A stretch of 64,000 nt of DNA, taken from positions 974,704 through 1,038,703 of the forward strand of contig JAWZYU010000034.1 in the NCBI GenBank assembly GCA_038380435.1, written 5' to 3'. Below are positions 33,121 to 43,109 of the stretch, piece after piece. The position numbers and the translations under genes are program-made. This stretch comes from Ryuthela nishihirai (lineage: Eukaryota; Arthropoda; Arachnida; Araneae; Heptathelidae). Under the pieces are notes generated by a model. That model did not search any database, was not told the origin of the DNA, and was given only the letters and a program-made list of their open reading frames with translations. Each line of letters opens with the position of its first letter. Position 1 is the stretch's first letter.

Positions 33121-33209
33121 ATCTTCACTAATTTCTAAAAAAACGTAGCCAGATAATTTTCTGAATTCTGTAATCAACCATAGTGTTCGGATATATTTTT
33201 AAGCGACTG
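33121..33209. mobile_element. Half copy of the palindromic MITE
   Basis: Matches the right half of 5494-5711 (CTGAATTCTGTAATCAACCA, TAGTGTTCGGATA) and ends AGCGACTG followed by TA at 33210-33211. The left half is missing. Confidence 0.85.
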
Positions 33210-33211
33210 TA

Positions 33212-33256
33212 CCCCATTATATGCAGCTCGGAGGTGAAAACAATCCAACCCAACTC
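33212..33256 (+). mobile_element. SINE1 3'-end stub
   Basis: GCAGCTCGGAGGTGAAAACA ATCCAACCC is the SINE1 terminus. The paralogous position in the right duplication copy carries a longer SINE1 (35084-35413), so this stub is what remains after a deletion next to the half MITE. Confidence 0.8.
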
Positions 33257-33479
33257 TGGTATCGTAACACCGAGTAAACGGAGACCTTCAAGGTTCAAAG
33301 CCTTGCACTTCTCCGTCTACTGAGTTAACACATAGATATTATAGTAATAGAACACACGAAAAATAACTCCTGAGCTAAAGTATAGTCAAGTAACAAGAGA
33401 ACGATTGCTTATTCCTTATTCAAATCCCAATACATTAAATATTTCCCAATATAATACCATTTCTTGAAAAATAATAAAT

Positions 33480-33666
33480 AAATACCCCCTCAAGCAGCTG
33501 CTTGCCACAGAGGTCTGACAGGAGCCTGCTAGTTTATATGCCATAGTAGAAAGTCTGAGAGGATGGCAGGACATCAGAAGAAGGTTGTTCTGAAGGTTGT
33601 TGTTTCCTCAGAGGAAGAAAACAACACGAACACCATGCCTTACCCGGGGCTCGAATCCAGGCTTAC
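33480..33666 (-). mobile_element. SINE2, 5'-truncated
   Basis: Body and AT-rich tail as in 29918-30131. It stops in the B box (CCTGGATTCGAGCCCC on the minus strand) and lacks the A box. The paralogous site in the right copy (around 35620) is empty, so this insertion post-dates the segmental duplication or was lost there. Confidence 0.88.
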
Positions 33667-33752
33667 CAGCGCGATATTACAGACATCCGCACTTAATGCG
33701 GTGCAACCAATCTTCTGGGCGTCCAACGCCCTACAAACAGCATTGATATTGG
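33667..33752 (-). other. Candidate exon E2, left copy
   Basis: 86 nt between acceptor GTTTTATTTCTTTAG and donor CTG|GTAAGC. The one long frame reads NINAVCRALDAQKIGC then TALSADVCNIAL: three cysteines, no lysine-rich or low-complexity bias. It enters in phase 1 and leaves in phase 0. The paralogous exon at 35626-35711 has the same length, the same splice borders and no indels. Product unknown. Truncated SINE2 abuts its donor side. Confidence 0.35.
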
Positions 33753-33851
33753 CTAAAGAAATAAAACAACTGTGCACTACATATATTCACTACTGCATAA
33801 ATAGATAAATTCCGTGACATAGGTAAATGGGACATTGAGAGTTAGGCTTAC

Positions 33852-33965
33852 CTTCACAGAGGAGGATGTCAAGATCACCACAGGCAGCGCCAGGAAACGG
33901 TTGTTGGAACGGAGAACATCTGGGTCCTGATGACGTTTTCCTGGAACTTTTGGGCACCTTGTCAT
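33852..33965 (-). other. Candidate chimeric exon at the duplication junction
   Basis: 114 nt between acceptor TTCTTCCTTTCGTTCAG and donor AAG|GTAAGC. Its 5' part matches E3 (32736-32824) and its 3' part matches the end of the exon ending at 35807, with about 33 bp of unmatched sequence between (33891-33923). The segmental duplication breakpoint therefore lies inside the exon, which inherited one splice site from each parent. Two frames are open across it, and one ends in a hydrophobic FLALPVVILTSSSVK. Confidence 0.35.
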
Positions 33966-34285
33966 CTGAACGAAAGGAAGAAACGCAAAACATTAAAGGA
34001 CTAATAGATATACTTGATATTTTTCAGAACTTAAAAAAAAAAGTTTTCCACTTTTTTTTTACAAAATATAAAAGCATTAAAATATATACATGCTTTAAAT
34101 AATTGATTTTACGGTTCAAATGTTAATAAAATGAAAAGTTCTTATTAATAAGAATAATAAAACCATTTAAGTAATAGATACAGCTGGTTAAATAATATTT
34201 TTTATTTTTTATTTATACAAGATATCAACAAAATGAAAGCAGGAGAGACACCCAACGAACAATTAGCATTCTCCAAAAAGATTTT

Positions 34286-34799
34286 ACGCTCATAGATTAA
34301 AGATAAGAGTTGATGATATTACGTCCCTCTCAATGCTCTTTTGAACGACTTCAGTTTCTGGAAAGCATCTCTTTCGCACACGCCCCAAGTCGGGAGTGGA
34401 CACTGATACTTGTCCAATGGGCGAAGCAGGACATTGCGTTGGAGAATGATACGAGGAATATGTGGTAGTCGCATCATAGCCGTTGAAGAAATATTTAACT
34501 ACCAATGTGTGTATATATGTATAGATTTGATTATATAAAAATGTGATTTACTCTAATTGAATATATCAAAATACTTCGCTGTTCAAATAGGAACAACAGG
34601 AGGTTTGCCAAAATAATTACAACCCGATTTCGATTTCAAATCAAATGAAACATCCAGTGTTGTGAGTAAAGTTTTCCCATCATGCTCCCACGTTTCATCT
34701 GGGTTTATTACAAAATCAAATATACCTTCCTATTGAATATTCTGTTAGCAGTCTAAAACGAAGGTCGTATTACCAACTTACCATAGCTAAATTTATAAA
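34286..34799. other. Spacer inside the right duplication copy
   Basis: No supported gene. It has no counterpart in the left copy. Confidence 0.4.
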
Positions 34800-34999
34800 T
34801 AAAAAATAAATACCCCCTCAAGCAGCTGCTTGCCACAGAGATCTGACAGGAGCCTGTCAGTTTATATGCCATAGTAGAAGGTCTGAGAGGATGGCAGGCC
34901 CTCAGCAGAAAAACGACACAAACAGCCATGCCTTACCCGGGGCTCAAACCCACATCCCTTAGATCAGTAGCCAAGCGCGCTAACCACTCGGCAACGAAA
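34800..34999 (-). mobile_element. SINE2, full length
   Basis: Minus-strand head CCGAGTGGTTAGCGCGCTTG, then B-box-like GGGTTTGAGCCCC, body GCCTGCCATCCTCTCAGACC, and tail TATTTATTTTTTATT at 34800. Confidence 0.9.
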
Positions 35000-35083
35000 C
35001 CAAATAATTTTATTATTTTTTTTTTCGGTTTAGGTAACCAAGACGAAACTTCAGGTGCCACTGCCACACCTTTCTAGTATCTT

Positions 35084-35413
35084 TGCAGTTCCCAGGTTCG
35101 AGTCCCACCTGGGCGGATGTTGAGATTTATCTCCTCAAATCTCCTCGCTCTGCCCTCAGTCACTAGGGGACATCAATGGGCTTGGAAAGGCCACTGTCCG
35201 TCAGATGATCATTAAGCCATGGCGCCTTGACAGGGAGAGCCATACCATGAAAACTTTAGAGAACACGCTGGATGACCATGAGAGGAGACTACCATCTGTC
35301 TGCTAACAGCTGTCCAGTGGGTTCTATTCCCCTAACCTCTTCTGAGTACTCGGGATACCTGTGACTTGGCTATTTACTCCATTGTATGCAGCTCAGAGGT
35401 AAAACAACACAAC
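35084..35413 (+). mobile_element. SINE1, head-truncated
   Basis: Begins GCAGTTCCCAGGTTCGAGTC, i.e. at the B box without the A box, and ends AAAACAACACAAC. Diverged copy; the same terminus persists as a stub at 33212-33256 in the paralogous segment. Confidence 0.88.
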
Positions 35414-35625
35414 TCTGGTATCGTAACACCGAGTAAACGGAAACCTGCAATGTTCGAAGCCTTGCACGTCTCCGTCACTGAGTTAACACATAAATATTAT
35501 AGTAATAAAACACACGAGAAATAACTCCTGAGCTAAAGTATAGTCAAATCACAAGAGAATGATTGCTTATTCCCCATTCAAATCCCAATATATTAAATAT
35601 TCCCCAATATATTACCATTTCTTAC

Positions 35626-35711
35626 CAGCGGGATATTACAGATGCCCGCACTTAATGCGGTGCAACCAATCTTCTGGGCGTCCAACCCCCGACAAACAAC
35701 AACGATATTGG
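35626..35711 (-). other. Candidate exon E2, right copy
   Basis: 86 nt with the same acceptor (TTATTTCTTTAG) and a GTAAGA donor. The frame reads NIVVVCRGLDAQKIGC then TALSAGICNIPL, differing from the left copy by substitutions only. Function unknown. Confidence 0.35.
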
Positions 35712-35806
35712 CTAAAGAAATAAAACAACTGTGCACTGTATATATTCACTACTGCATAACACGTTATCAATGACTAGATAAATGGGGCATTGAGAGTTAG
35801 GCTTAC

Positions 35807-35870
35807 CTTCACAGAGGAGGATGTCAAGATCACCACAAGCAGCGCCAGGAACCCGTTTATTCGTCCTAGT
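35807..35870 (-). other. Candidate exon E1, 3' part
   Basis: Ends at donor GAAG|GTAAGC. Two frames are plausible. One is GFLALLVVILTSSSVK, which resembles a signal-peptide core but has ATA where a start ATG might have been. The other is CGDLDILLCE, which is in phase with exon E2. The upstream part has no clear start or acceptor. Confidence 0.25.
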
Positions 35871-36990
35871 GCTCAGGGAAAACACTCAACTGAGCACACT
35901 TGCTTCCCACGTTGATACTTTAGATACTGGCTGGCGTAGGCTGACACAGCAAACTCTCCACGCACAAACGAGAAGAAACAAATGACGAAAGTCCACAGAA
36001 AAGAACCGCTTCTCGACGCTGAAGCTCAGAAATAATTTTTTCATTGTTTCGTAATGAATGTTTCTGTTTCGCACAACAAACGTCTGCGACTTGGTTTGTT
36101 ACGAATGGCAACAGTGAAAGTCACACCTACGTTCATCACAGCGTTGCCAATGGCATACTCAGAAACTTTGAAATGGAAGTTGACATTTCGAAATAACGTT
36201 ATAAACACAGCATGAGGTTCATTAATTAGCAGTTACGAATTATGGAAGTTGACATATTTTAATATCATTTCCTAAAAATGGCAAGCCCGATGCTCGAATT
36301 TTTAGATGTATCCCTAGAAAAAATATGTTACTCAAAATCTCAAGTGGCGGGAGTGGGGGTAGAACTCAAACCTTTCCCCCTCCAAACACACACACTTGAG
36401 TACACCAAGGGTTACCAACCATCTCGTATTATCGATATTTTTCCGCGTCCCCTATAAACTACAGACGGAAAGGTGTTATTCCCGAATAAGGCTGAATCGG
36501 TCTGACCGAGAGTAATGTCGATCACGTGATGTGCATTAGGTCGAATATAAGAATTGAGTCTTAGTTACGGAAAGCCATCTCAAACAACAAAATAAACTAT
36601 AATAAATGTAAAAATTTAATTCAACTGCAAAATTACATTGGGGAGTTTTAACAACTGCAAAGTTTCAATCCCCGAAATACTCTAAAAAATAAAGGCATCT
36701 GCTCTGTTCTTGTCGTAGGTCTGGGTTCACCTGTTCCTTTTCGTTTAGCGCAATCGTCTGAGTGATACCAGAGGAAGTTGGAACCCGAAGACGCACCGTG
36801 CTGCCAATTGGCTAATAAGCTAACCTCAGCTGATGTAAAGTTGACCGAGCTAATGGCAGATCTGAAGAAAGGGGCAGCAGCAGATATCCAAGTTCGCTCC
36901 ATGTGGCAAATAGATATTGTGGAGCCTGATGGTCAACAATAAGTGTCGACCATAGTGTCCATCCACAGGGCAGCTATGGAAGAAATCACA
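35871..36990. other. Spacer, no supported gene
   Basis: Minus-strand frames of 60-84 codons (35886-36074 and 36648-36902) show no recognised domain. The first is in frame with candidate exon E1 but separated by a TGA. Confidence 0.35.
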
Positions 36991-36995
36991 CACAG

Positions 36996-37095
36996 GCAGC
37001 TATCCAAGAAATTCTCCACAGGACAGCTATCCAAGAAATTCTCTGTCAGCATGAAACTCTACAACTGTTCAGGGCAGCATGAAACTCTACAACCT
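36996..37095. repeat. Two short tandem duplications
   Basis: CAGCTATCCAAGAAATTCTC at 36997 and 37024 (27-bp period), then CAGCATGAAACTCTACAAC at 37047 and 37075 (28-bp period). They lie next to the inverted repeat at 37171. Confidence 0.75.
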
Positions 37096-37170
37096 GTACA
37101 CCCCTCAATGACCAATAACGAGCCCCCCCCCCGAGCCAATAGCGGCGTTTCAGGAAGGGTTGTTCCCTTG

Positions 37171-37248
37171 GGAACATACTGTTGCTGTCAGTCAGTACGC
37201 ACGACTCACATAAGTGAGTCTTACGCACTGACAGCAATCGTAGGTTCC
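37171..37248. repeat. Imperfect inverted repeat, about 36-bp arms
   Basis: GGAACATACTGTTGCTGTCA ... CGACTCAC is mirrored around ATAA by GTGAGTCTTACGC ... TGACAGCAATCGTAGGTTCC, with a 4-5 bp indel. It could be a MITE core or a stem-loop; there are no flanking TA or longer duplications that I can define. Confidence 0.75.
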
Positions 37249-38756
37249 ACTGGTCAGCAACGACTCCCAGAAGATTCCCAGACTGCATTTCTCTGCTTGC
37301 TAATGACGTCAAGTCAAATCCCTTCAATGTCATAGCTTTCACCATCCTTCCTCTGTGAAAGGGAGTGGCGATTGCCCTTCTACCACAGCTTTTGATGTGT
37401 GCGCAGCTGTAGAAACTGAAGAATCCAACGATATATCCTTATACGTGTGAGGTAAAATAGAATAACGGCATTTACGAAGTTGTAGATGATGTAGGAGCTG
37501 CGACGGAACATCATAGTGAACTAAAACATGAAGTACACGAAGAAAGTTCGACTTTAGTTGACGGTGCATCGGTTACGATGGCTATTTCTAATTCTTACAT
37601 CTTTAATAATATATCTGACAGGAATGATATACTATGTGAATACAATAAGGGCTAACTATTTTGCAGCCCTGAGCGAACTTCAATTCTGCTGACCCTTTCT
37701 CCAAGTCAGATTTTAGATATCAACGATTAATGTAGCTAACTCAATTGTCATTTTTAAAAGCAATCGAAATTAATCTGCTGAAAACTACGTCATACTTATT
37801 CCGGTCAATCTTTCTGCAGCTGTAATTGTTAGTTGGTTTTCAAATTTGCCGCCCTTAAAACAATACCGTTCAGTGCAGTCGCACTAGTTGCACGTGTGGT
37901 AGCAGCGGGGCATTATATTCCTGAATATAATGACTCAGTTTCTTCGGTAACAAAATCAGATGTCAGATCTATAATCAGAGAGAGATGCACGTTTCATTCT
38001 TAGCAAGGATTTCTTTTGGAACCAATCCTCATTTTTCCCATAAGTTGTTGGTCTCGATTTATACCGTGATATCCTAGAACTTATCTACCGTGTAAATCGA
38101 GGATTGGGTGTAATCTTAGGTCATTAAATCGCTTTTGTCTTCAAAGCAAAAATAATAGGCTGCTTTTATGCCAAAAGAAGTATTAAAGTTGCGAAGTCCA
38201 TTTTCTCACCAGTGGATCTCTTAGCACGAGAAGGAACCCTGTCTCGTATATCGCCCCCCCTAAAAGACATTTTCTAGACCCACCTCTGCGTTGAAGCATG
38301 ATCATGGAAATGACGTTTGATATCCTGTTACTCGGGATCGGAAGATCAGCAACAGGATTGGTTTGCACGATATCTTCACACAGCATCAAAGAGTCAAGAT
38401 GGGTGAATTTGGAAGCCACATAGGACCAGCGACTGGTCCATTTAGAAAACTCCAACTCCCAAGAAATTCTCTGTTGCAAATGTTCCTCATAAGACAAGAC
38501 CCATCTGATGGTGATCCAATCTATCTTGTTGAAACAAATCCCACGTTTTCTGATTACCCAACAGCACTTCCACTATCACTGCTTCAACAAGCATGTATTG
38601 AGATTGATTATAGACTTGCTCGTGCAACGAATGGTGTTCGTGAAGTTGTTGCATAAAATATTTTCCCCTTTTTGCAACTTTTCAATTGCATTAACATAAA
38701 AATTTCATTATTTCATGAGTTATTACTGTTTAATTTTGTGGTCGTCCTGTACAGAA
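37249..38756. other. Spacer, no supported gene
   Basis: Overlapping frames of about 100 codons on both strands (38183-38497 minus, 38363-38656 plus) compete for the same DNA, and neither shows a known motif. A small palindrome ATTATATTC-CT-GAATATAAT lies near 37913. Confidence 0.4.
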
Positions 38757-41130
38757 ACGGATCAAGAGGAGGAGTGGGATTAAAATCCTACCAAGCATCG
38801 TCCAAAAAAAGCTTCTAAACCTATTCAACCAATTTTGGGAGGATAAACTATTTCCCAAGGATTGGAACCTGGCACAAGCTATACTAATTAGAAAGCCAAA
38901 TAAAATCCCCACCAGTCTAGAAGCATATAGGCCCATCACACTGAATTCATGACTTCTGAAAACATTCGAAAATTTGATGAAATCTAGACTCAACTGGTAT
39001 ATTGACACCAACAACATCTCAACAGGATTCAGACAAGCTAGATGTACACAAGATAACCTCAGATATCTTATCCTAGATCTTGAACAAACACTACACTCTA
39101 ACAGGCCAGGCCTACTGCGATCATCTTTTTGGATATAAAGGGGGCATTTGATGCAGTCTGGCAAGATGGCCCTCTTTTCAAAAAAAAACAAATGGTATCC
39201 ACGGCAATATGTTTCAAGCCATTCAACAAATTATTAAAAATAAAATTATAGAAATAAAATTAGACACAGCTCTCTCTAGAAAAACATATCAAGACAGGCT
39301 TCGTCCAGGGAAGAATAATTTCGCCTCTATTATTCACTATTTATCTGTATGGCCTGCCAAATTTTTACAGTCACACATACCAAAATTTCAGTTTACGCGA
39401 TTGACATTGCCAAATGGAGTAGCAACACCTCCTCCCACAAGCTGGAAGAAAATATGCAACTCTCCGTAAACTTGCTTCAAGTATACTTCAAAAAATGACA
39501 CATTCAAATTTCGAAAGATGAAAGAGTAATGCTATCCATCAGTAGAAAAAGAAGAGCCACACCAGCAATTAATATTAAAATTGAGGAAGAAAATATCAAA
39601 CAGGAGGCATCATACAAATTTTTAGGCCTTATTTTCAACAACAAAATGTTCTGGAATGAGCACTATGATAACCTCCAATTGGCCATTAAAAAACACCTAC
39701 AACTTTTCAGATGCATGGCAAGTACAACCCGGGGATGCAAACCAGAATGCCTAATAAATCTTTACTCAGCAAGCCAGGTCCAAAATTGAATATGGTCTCT
39801 ACCTAACAGTCAATGCAACGGAAACACTAAAACCAAAAATTGAGATATCTCAACATAAAATCCTAAACGTTTGCACAAGACAACTTCCATCGTGTCCCAA
39901 TATTTTTATTCTGGCAGACACCCCCATGCCTCCCATTAAAATCAGATTATAGGAACAATTGAAAACAAATTCGTAAGAGTGGCCACCAGTCATCGAAACA
40001 ATCATCTGTTTATTTAAACTACAAGCATTATACCCACAGGAAAAATCTTATAATATTTAAAACAAGATCCCATCTATGAAGATATAAAGCAGATGAAAGA
40101 AAAATTCAAATGGCGCTCAGATTTGCCACCCTGGACCTTCGACATTCCAGAAATAATAACGATATTCCAGGAATCACAAACTGCAAACACTATTACATTA
40201 CATTCAAGAAGATATCCTAGAGAAACCAGAAAGGCACCTGGAGTATCTTTACCTCTCACATAAAAAAAAATTTACGGATGGAGTTTAAAACAAAGAAACT
40301 AACTTTTCATTAGGGGCATTCTACGACAAAGAAAACAACTCTAGATTTAGTTTCAATCTGATAACATGTACCAGCCCAACAGACACAGAACTCGTGGCAC
40401 TGAAAGAAATCTTAAAATGGAGAGAAAAGGAAAGAAATAAAAAAATTGTGTTTATCACAGACAGTAAAGTAGCACTTCTTTCCATAAAAAAAGAACCCTA
40501 CAAATGCTGCCACCAGAATATAGTACAAGAATCCTACAACTCTACAAATGTCAATAATAATAATAATAAAATATTTTCCCAGTGGGTGCCTAACCACATA
40601 GGATTCACTGGAAATGAGATTGCTGACAAACTAACTAAAGAAATCAATAGTGCTACTCCCTGATCCAAAACTCCCACAATATCAACAAACTCGAGGCAAT
40701 CATCAATTCACAACCATTGGAAAGTCTTCGAAACATTTTCTCAGAACAAACTTCATTGGCGCCCATTCACAGAAGACTAGTGTCCAAAAATATCTCGGAA
40801 ACATGCTCTTGCCTCAAAAACATAAAAGACCAAGTCAAAATCACTCGGTTAAGAAATGGCCATACACGTTTAAATGATAAAATGCATATAATGAAAAAAT
40901 CGGAGACCAGCAAAGGCGAAAATTGTGACGTAAATGAAACCGTGGCACACGTTATCCTCAACTGCACGGCCTACTCTCTACATAGAAATATTCTCTTTGA
41001 TGAAATGAGAAAATTGGGAGTGCATGAATTCTCACCTGAAAGTATTCTTTCCACTAAGAGCCACAAAAATAAAATATACCTTCTAATCATCAAGTTTCTA
41101 AAAGACACCACGTTATACAACATAATATAG
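38757..41130 (+). pseudogene. Non-LTR retrotransposon with RT and RNase H, 5'-truncated
   Basis: Polyprotein remnant of an I/Jockey-group LINE. In order: FPKDWNLAQAILIRKPNK, EAYRPITLNS, TGFRQARCTQDNL, palm motif A FLDIKGAFDAVW (about 39128), GFVQGRIISPLLFTIYLYGL, then YAID at 39394-39405 where YADD is expected, so one catalytic Asp is lost. After the thumb (ASYKFLGLIFNNKMFWNEHY), an RNase H domain at about 40265-40663 shows FTDG, TELVALKE, FITDSKVAL and WVPNHIGFTGNEIADKL, i.e. all four acidic positions, although a stop follows FTDGV. The last 137 codons (40717-41130) are intact and include RLRNGHTRLN, C..NETVAHVILNC and FLKDTTLYNII. The endonuclease and RT fingers are absent and several frameshifts occur. 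The 52-bp array starts 38 bp past the stop. Confidence 0.88.
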
Positions 41131-43109
41131 AAGGAAAGAAAACAGCAGGTTTTCTTGCAAGTACTGGCACCTTTCAAACGCTCATGAATCCACTAACTCT
41201 GATTGCAGAACCCCCATGGCACCTTTCAAGGGCTCATGAATCCACCAACTCTGATTGCAGAACCCCCATGGCAGCTTTCAAGGGCTCATGAATCCACTAA
41301 CTCTGATTGCAGAACCCCCATGTCACCTTTCAAAGGCTCATGAATCCACTAACTCTGATTGCAGAAACCCCATGGCAGCTTTCAAGGGCTCATGAATCCA
41401 CTAACTCTGATTGCAGAACCCCCATGGCACCTTTCAAAGGCTCGTGAATCCACTAACTCTGATTGCAGAACCCCCATGGCACCTTTCAAAGGCTCATGAA
41501 TCCACTAACTCTGATTGCAGAACCCCCATGGCACCTTTCAAGGGCTCATGAATCCACTATCTCTGATTGCAGAACCCCCATGGCGCCTTTCAAAGGCTCG
41601 TGAATCCACTAACTCTGATTGCAGAACCCCTATGGCGCCTTTCAAAGGCTCGTGAATCCACTATCTCTGATTGCAGAACCCCCATGGCACCTTTCAAAGG
41701 CTCGTGAATCCAGTAACTCTGATTGCAGAACCCCCCATGGCAGCTTTCAAGGGCTCATGAATCCACTAACTCTGATTGCAGAACCCCCATGGCACCTTTC
41801 AAAGGCTCGTGAATCCACTAACTCTAATTGCAGAACCCCCATGGCACCTTTCAAAGGCTCATGAATCCACTAACTCTGATTGCAGAACCCCCATGGCACC
41901 TTTCAAGGGCTCATGAATCCACTATCTCTGATTGCAGAACCCCCATGGCGCCTTTCAAAGGCTCGTGAATCCACTAACTCTGATTGCAGAACCCCTATGG
42001 CGCCTTTCAAAGGCTCGTGAATCCACTATCTCTGATTGCAGAACCCCCATGGCACCTTTCAAAGGCTCGTGAATCCAGTAACTCTGATTGCAGAACCCCC
42101 CATGGCACCTTTCAATGGCTCATGAATCCACTATCTCTGATTGCAGAACCCCCATGGCACCTTTCAAGGGCTCATGAATCCACTAACTCTGATTGCAGAA
42201 CCACCATGGCACCTTTCAAGGGCTCGTGAATCCACTAACTCTGATTGCAGAACCCCCGTGGCACCTTTCAAAGGCTCATGAATCCACTAACTCTGATTGC
42301 AGAACCCCCATGGCACCTTTCAAAGGCTCATGAATCCACTAACTCTGATTGCAGAACCCCCATGGCACCTTTCAAGGGCTCATGAATCCACTATCTCTGA
42401 TTGCAGAACCCCCCATGGCACCTTTCAATGGCTCATGAATCCACTATCTCTGATTGCAGAACCCCCATGGCACCTTTCAAGGGCTCATGAATCCACTAAC
42501 TCTGATTGCAGAACCACCATGGCACCTTTCAAGGGCTCGTGAATCCACTAACTCTGATTGCAGAACTCCCGTGGCACCTTTCAAAGGCTCATGAATCCAC
42601 TAACTCTGATTGCAGAACCCCTATGGTACCTTTTAAAGGCTCATAAATCCATTAACTCTGATTGCAGAACCCCTATGGCACCTTTTAATGGCTCATGAAT
42701 CCACTAACTCTGATTGCAGAACCCCCGTGGCACCTTTCAAAGGCTCATGAATCCACTAATTCTGATTGCAGAACCCCCATGGCACCTTTCAAAGGCTCAT
42801 GAATCCACTAACTCTGATTGCAGAACCCCCATGGCACCTTTCAAAGGCTCATGAATCCACTAACTCTGATTGCAGAACCCCCATGGCACCTTTCAAAGGC
42901 TCATGAATCCACTAACTCTGATTGCAGAACCCCCATGGCACCTTTCAAAGGCTCATGAATCCACTAACTCTGATTGCAGAACCCCCATGGCACCTTTCAA
43001 GGGCTCATGAATCCACTATCTCTGATTGCAGAACCCCCATGGCGCCTTTCAAGGGCTCATGAATCCACTATCTCTGATTGCAGAACCCCCATGGCGCCTT
43101 TCAAAGGCT

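Larger units (their letters stand above)
32783..35858. repeat. Tandem segmental duplication (left 32783-33890, right 33924-35858)
   Basis: 32783-33120 matches 33924-34280 (for example CGGTTCAAATGTTAATAAAA and GATACAGCTGGTTAAATA), and 33240-33890 matches 35398-35858 (CTGGTATCGTAACACCGAGT, AACTCCTGAGCTAAAGTATA). The right copy holds an extra 1.1 kb with SINE2 and SINE1. The left copy holds a half MITE, a SINE1 stub and its own SINE2. Both copies carry candidate exons on the minus strand. Confidence 0.9.

Noticed and set aside
36648..36902. 84-codon minus-strand frame
   Set aside because: No recognisable domain, no repeat support and no splice context; could not be supported as a gene.
38183..38656. 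Overlapping opposite-strand frames of about 100 codons
   Set aside because: They compete for the same DNA, show no motif that I know, and have no clear splice or start support.
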